Shown here: in pieces, positions 6,320 to 8,451 of the stretch
Position numbering within the stretch: position 1 is the first letter of the stretch
Layout of the letters: each line of letters begins with the position of its first letter
Assembly (NCBI GenBank): GCA_966252075.1
Contig: CBINNP010000153.1
Location: 1 to 8,451, forward strand
Length of the DNA stretch: 8,451 nt
Reading direction: 5' to 3'
From: Solimonas sp966252075
GTDB taxonomy: Bacteria > Pseudomonadota > Gammaproteobacteria > Nevskiales > Nevskiaceae
Program-made: the position numbers and the translations under genes
The notes under the pieces: model-generated
What the model saw: only the letters and a program-made list of their open reading frames with translations
Told to the model about the DNA's origin: nothing
Database searches by the model: none

Positions 6320-7744
6320 ATGTCCAAAGAATTCGCCTTGAAACTGCTTGCACCGCTTGCCGTCTCGGCCTCGATCCTGGCCGCAGCCTTCATGATGTCC
6401 TCCGCGCCGCCGCCCGCGCACGCCGATCTGCCGGTGGCGCCGACACAGCCGAGCCTGCCGATCTCCGGCGGCATTCCGAGCCTGGCGCCGATGCTCAAGC
6501 CGGTGATGCCCGCGGTCGTCAATATCTCCGTCAAGGGTTCGGTGGAAGTCCGTAATCCGCTGATGGAGGATCCGTTCTTCCGCCGCTTCTTCGACGTGCC
6601 CGAGGAGCCGCAGGAGCGTGATTTCCAGTCGGTCGGCTCGGGCGTGATCGTCGATGCCGCCAAGGGCTACGTCATCACCAACAACCACGTCGTCAAGGAT
6701 GCCAAGGAGCTCAAGGTCCGCCTCAGCGACGACCGCGAGTTCGACGCCAAGCTGATCGGCCGCGACGACGGCACCGACGTCGCCGTGCTGCAGATCAAGG
6801 CCGACAAGCTCAACGCGCTGCCGCTGGGCAATTCCGACGGCTTGCAGGTCGGCGATTTCGTCGTCGCCATCGGCTCGCCGTACAACCTGCGCCAGACCGT
6901 CACCAGCGGCATCGTCTCGGCGCTCGGCCGCACCGGCATCGGCGACGGTTATGCCGACTTCATCCAGACCGACGCCTCGATCAACCCGGGCAACTCCGGC
7001 GGTGCGCTGGTCAACCTCAAGGGCGAGCTGGTCGGCGTGCCGTCGATGATCTTCTCGCAGTCCGGCGGCAACGTCGGCATCGGCTTCGCGATCCCGGTCA
7101 ATCTGGTCAAGAGCATCATGGCGCAGCTGATCGACCACGGCTCGGTCGAGCGCGGCCGCATCGGTGTGGTCGGCGGCCAGGAGGTCACCCCGGAACTGGC
7201 CAAGGCGCTGAACCTGCCGACCAGCCGCGGCGCGCTGATCGGCCGTATCATTCCGGGCTCGCCGGCCGACAAGGCCGGGCTGAAGGCCGGTGACCTGATC
7301 GTCGCGGCCAACGGCAAGGACGTCGTCGACTTCGCGCAGCTGCGCAGCCTGATCGGTCTGCTGCGCGTCGGCGACAAGGTGGAGTTCAAGCTCTATCGCG
7401 ACGGCAAGCCCAAGACCGTCACCGCCACGGTGGGCAAGGACACGCAGCTCGCGGCGAGCGCCGCGGCCGGCAAGGAAGTCGCGCCGCGTCTGGCCGGCGC
7501 CACTTTCGCGCCGGTCGACGACAGCGTTCGCGATACCGATGTCGACAGCGGCATCGTCGTCAAGGATGTGCAGCCCAATTCCGCGGCGGCGCGGGCCGGA
7601 CTGCGGCCGGGCGACATCATCATCGCGGTCAATCGCCAGCCGGTCGCCACGCTCGAAGAGTTCGGCAAGCTGACCGCCGGCAAGGGCCAGTTGCTGCTGC
7701 AGCTGCGCCGCGGTCCGGGCGCGCTGTTCCTGCTGCTGCAATGA
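6320..7744 (+). CDS. Periplasmic Do-type serine protease/chaperone (DegQ/MucD class)
   Basis: A 474-residue HtrA-family protease. A Sec signal peptide spans 1-35 (cut after PPAHA). The trypsin-like domain (about 55-275) carries the triad His123 (TNNHVV), Asp153 (GTDVAVLQ) and Ser226 (NPGNSGGAL). Two PDZ domains follow (about 280-372 and 390-474), as in DegP, DegQ and MucD. Such proteases degrade or refold damaged envelope proteins as oligomers. The long Q-linker loop of DegP is not seen, favouring DegQ/MucD; I do not assign a symbol because the orthologue cannot be decided by eye. The MucD-type neighbourhood (algU-mucAB) is absent from this window. PDZ1 begins RGRIGVVGG. I chose the ATG at 6320 because it starts the signal peptide; a TTG at 6275 would lie upstream of the predicted transcription start. 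The ribosome site is weak (GAGA at 6304-6307). Expression is likely under envelope stress via the sigma-E-like promoter just upstream. Confidence 0.95.
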   Translation: MSKEFALKLLAPLAVSASILAAAFMMSSAPPPAHADLPVAPTQPSLPISGGIPSLAPMLKPVMPAVVNISVKGSVEVRNPLMEDPFFRRFFDVPEEPQERDFQSVGSGVIVDAAKGYVITNNHVVKDAKELKVRLSDDREFDAKLIGRDDGTDVAVLQIKADKLNALPLGNSDGLQVGDFVVAIGSPYNLRQTVTSGIVSALGRTGIGDGYADFIQTDASINPGNSGGALVNLKGELVGVPSMIFSQSGGNVGIGFAIPVNLVKSIMAQLIDHGSVERGRIGVVGGQEVTPELAKALNLPTSRGALIGRIIPGSPADKAGLKAGDLIVAANGKDVVDFAQLRSLIGLLRVGDKVEFKLYRDGKPKTVTATVGKDTQLAASAAAGKEVAPRLAGATFAPVDDSVRDTDVDSGIVVKDVQPNSAAARAGLRPGDIIIAVNRQPVATLEEFGKLTAGKGQLLLQLRRGPGALFLLLQ

Positions 7745-7791
7745 CCGGCGGCAGGCCACGCCGTCGCGCGGTCTGAAGCAAGCGGTACTTC

Positions 7792-7829
7792 GAAGGCGGC
7801 GGCCCGGGCTATACTGGGCCGCCGCCTTC
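7792..7829 (+). terminator. Perfect 14-bp inverted repeat after the Do protease gene
   Basis: GAAGGCGGCGGCCC at 7792-7805 is the exact reverse complement of GGGCCGCCGCCTTC at 7816-7829, around the ten-base loop GGGCTATACT. It starts 48 bases after the protease stop, so it may terminate that transcript, but the tail after the stem is only T then CTACC. The loop contains a -10-like hexamer, so an operator or a combined terminator/promoter is an alternative. Confidence 0.5.
7810..7815 (+). promoter_or_regulatory. Possible -10 element for the coiled-coil gene and zapA
   Basis: TATACT matches five of six bases of the -10 consensus and would start transcription near 7822, about 22 bases before the ATG at 7844. 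No convincing -35 lies 16-18 bases upstream. The hexamer is in the loop of the 7792-7829 inverted repeat. Confidence 0.4.
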
Positions 7830-7843
7830 TACCGTCAACGGCC

Positions 7844-8038
7844 ATGATGGAATCCGAACTTCAGCAGCTCGAAGACCGTATCCAGCGTCTGATGGCGGCT
7901 TACCGCCAGGCGCGTCTCGAAGAGAAGCGCGCGTTGCAGGAACGTGATCGCGTGCTCGCGCTCAATACCGAACTGCGACGCCGCATCGAAGGCATCGTCG
8001 AGCGCGTGCGTTCGCTGGAATCGGAGCAAGAATCGTGA
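7844..8038 (+). CDS. Small coiled-coil protein, TIGR02449 type, upstream of zapA
   Basis: A 64-residue protein that is almost entirely charged helix, with leucine-spaced heptads from about residue 5 to 60 (LQQLEDRIQRLMAAYRQAR through IEGIVERVRSL). There is no signal peptide or membrane segment. Size, composition and position just before zapA match the TIGR02449 family of conserved gammaproteobacterial proteins, which lack an established function. The coiled coil and partner suggest a ZapB-like division role, but that is inference. Start codons at 7844 and 7847 are both possible (MM); no strong ribosome site distinguishes them. The stop TGA overlaps the GTG start of zapA (GTGA), a sign of translational coupling. 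Confidence 0.82.
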   Translation: MMESELQQLEDRIQRLMAAYRQARLEEKRALQERDRVLALNTELRRRIEGIVERVRSLESEQES

Positions 8039-8355
8039 GTGCAGCCCCGGACAATCAAGAACCGCTCAGTGTCACCGTGCGCATCATGGGCAAGGAATAC
8101 ACCGTCGCCTGCCCGACAGAGGAGCACGAGGCCCTGGTCAAGTCCGCCGACTATCTCAACGAGCGCATGACCAGCATCCGCAAGCGCGGCAAGGCGCTGG
8201 GTACCGAGCGCATCGCCGTGATGGCGGCGCTCAACATCGCGCGCGAGTTGCTGGAGATGCAGGGCGTCGAAGGTGTGGCGCAGCCTGATCCGGGCACAGT
8301 GCAGCGGCTGCGGCAGATGTCGCTCGACATCGACTCGACGCTAGCGCTTGAGTGA
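8035..8355 (+). CDS. zapA: Cell division protein ZapA
   Basis: A 106-residue ZapA, near the size of the E. coli protein. The N-terminal globular part opens with VTVRIMGKEYTVACP (13-27), and the helical part follows (EHEALVKSADYLNERM, then ERIAVMAALNIARELLEM), forming the dimerisation/coiled-coil region. ZapA crosslinks FtsZ filaments at the division ring in the cytoplasm. The start is GTG at 8035, inside the stop of the upstream coiled-coil gene, with GGAG at 8023-8026 as ribosome site eight bases ahead. The 6S RNA gene begins about 44 bases after its stop, a neighbourhood known from many gammaproteobacteria and strong support for the call. Confidence 0.95.
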   Translation: MSAAPDNQEPLSVTVRIMGKEYTVACPTEEHEALVKSADYLNERMTSIRKRGKALGTERIAVMAALNIARELLEMQGVEGVAQPDPGTVQRLRQMSLDIDSTLALE

Positions 8356-8383
8356 CAAACGGACGGGACCGCTCGGCCTCACG

Positions 8384-8392
8384 TGATATTCT
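8384..8392 (+). promoter_or_regulatory. Extended -10 promoter of the 6S RNA gene
   Basis: TGATATTCT at 8384-8392 is an extended -10 (TG, one base, then TATTCT). No good -35 is seen, which an extended -10 can offset. It predicts a start near 8399, which agrees with the 6S RNA 5' end estimated from alignment. Confidence 0.55.
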
Positions 8393-8398
8393 GTGCGC

Positions 8399-8451
8399 GT
8401 GTCTCCTGCGGTGTACGTGAGTCGGTCAAGTACCCTTGAGCCTATTTAGTA
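8399..8451 (+). ncRNA. ssrS: 6S RNA, 5' part, cut by the window end
   Basis: 6S RNA binds the sigma-70 RNA polymerase holoenzyme by mimicking an open promoter and regulates transcription in stationary phase. From memory of the E. coli RNA, the stretch around 8412-8442 aligns well: TGTaCGtgAGtcGG, then AGTaCCCtTGAGCC, then an A/T-rich segment (TATTTAGTA) equivalent to the conserved GATATTT. GAGCC lies at 8438-8442, about 40 bases from the predicted 5' end, as in E. coli. The position directly after zapA is the conserved location. The central bubble and 3' half lie beyond the window, so folding cannot be checked here. The exact 5' end is uncertain by a few bases. Confidence 0.78.

Noticed and set aside
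6203..7759. A 518-codon antisense frame opposite the Do protease
   Set aside because: It is Asp/Arg/Ala-rich without recognisable domains, and the + strand has an intact His-Asp-Ser triad and two PDZ domains.

Overview
The window is a GC-rich, densely coded stretch of a bacterial chromosome. It most likely comes from a gammaproteobacterium outside the enterics, with Nevskiales, Xanthomonadales or Pseudomonas relatives as candidates. The best evidence is the right end: a small coiled-coil gene of the TIGR02449 type, then zapA, then the 5' part of a 6S RNA. That order is a known gammaproteobacterial arrangement. OmpA with thrombospondin-3-like repeats, SohB and a periplasmic Do-like protease agree with a Gram-negative host. 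There is no IS element, phage gene, tRNA or CRISPR array.

Left part (73-3134, + strand): a 726-residue protein joins a papain-like cysteine peptidase domain with a complete visible catalytic set to a C-terminal alpha/beta hydrolase domain with a GHSAG nucleophile elbow. It is followed after about 68 bases by a stand-alone HDOD-domain protein. This pair is the least conventional part of the window. An 18-bp-stem hairpin at 3144-3184 separates the HDOD gene from a convergent ompA-type gene and can serve both.

Middle (3196-6228): the OmpA-type porin/peptidoglycan anchor on the - strand shares an intergenic region with sohB on the + strand. That region holds a perfect TATAAT for ompA and a weaker promoter candidate for sohB. 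sohB is followed after 24 bases by a YbhB/PEBP-family gene, probably in the same transcript.

Right part (6246-8451, + strand): a DegQ/MucD-type Do protease is preceded by a sequence matching the envelope-stress sigma-E promoter layout (GAAACTA, 16 bp, TCTGA). After it comes a perfect 14-bp inverted repeat whose loop contains TATACT. This may be the protease gene's terminator, the promoter of the next operon, or both. The TIGR02449-type gene and zapA overlap by four bases (cell division), and the window ends inside the 6S RNA gene.

The overall theme is envelope maintenance (OmpA, SohB, DegQ) next to a division/6S locus. I found no clear new multi-gene system. The strongest candidates for follow-up are the peptidase-hydrolase fusion, the sigma-E-like promoter and the hairpin-embedded promoter.
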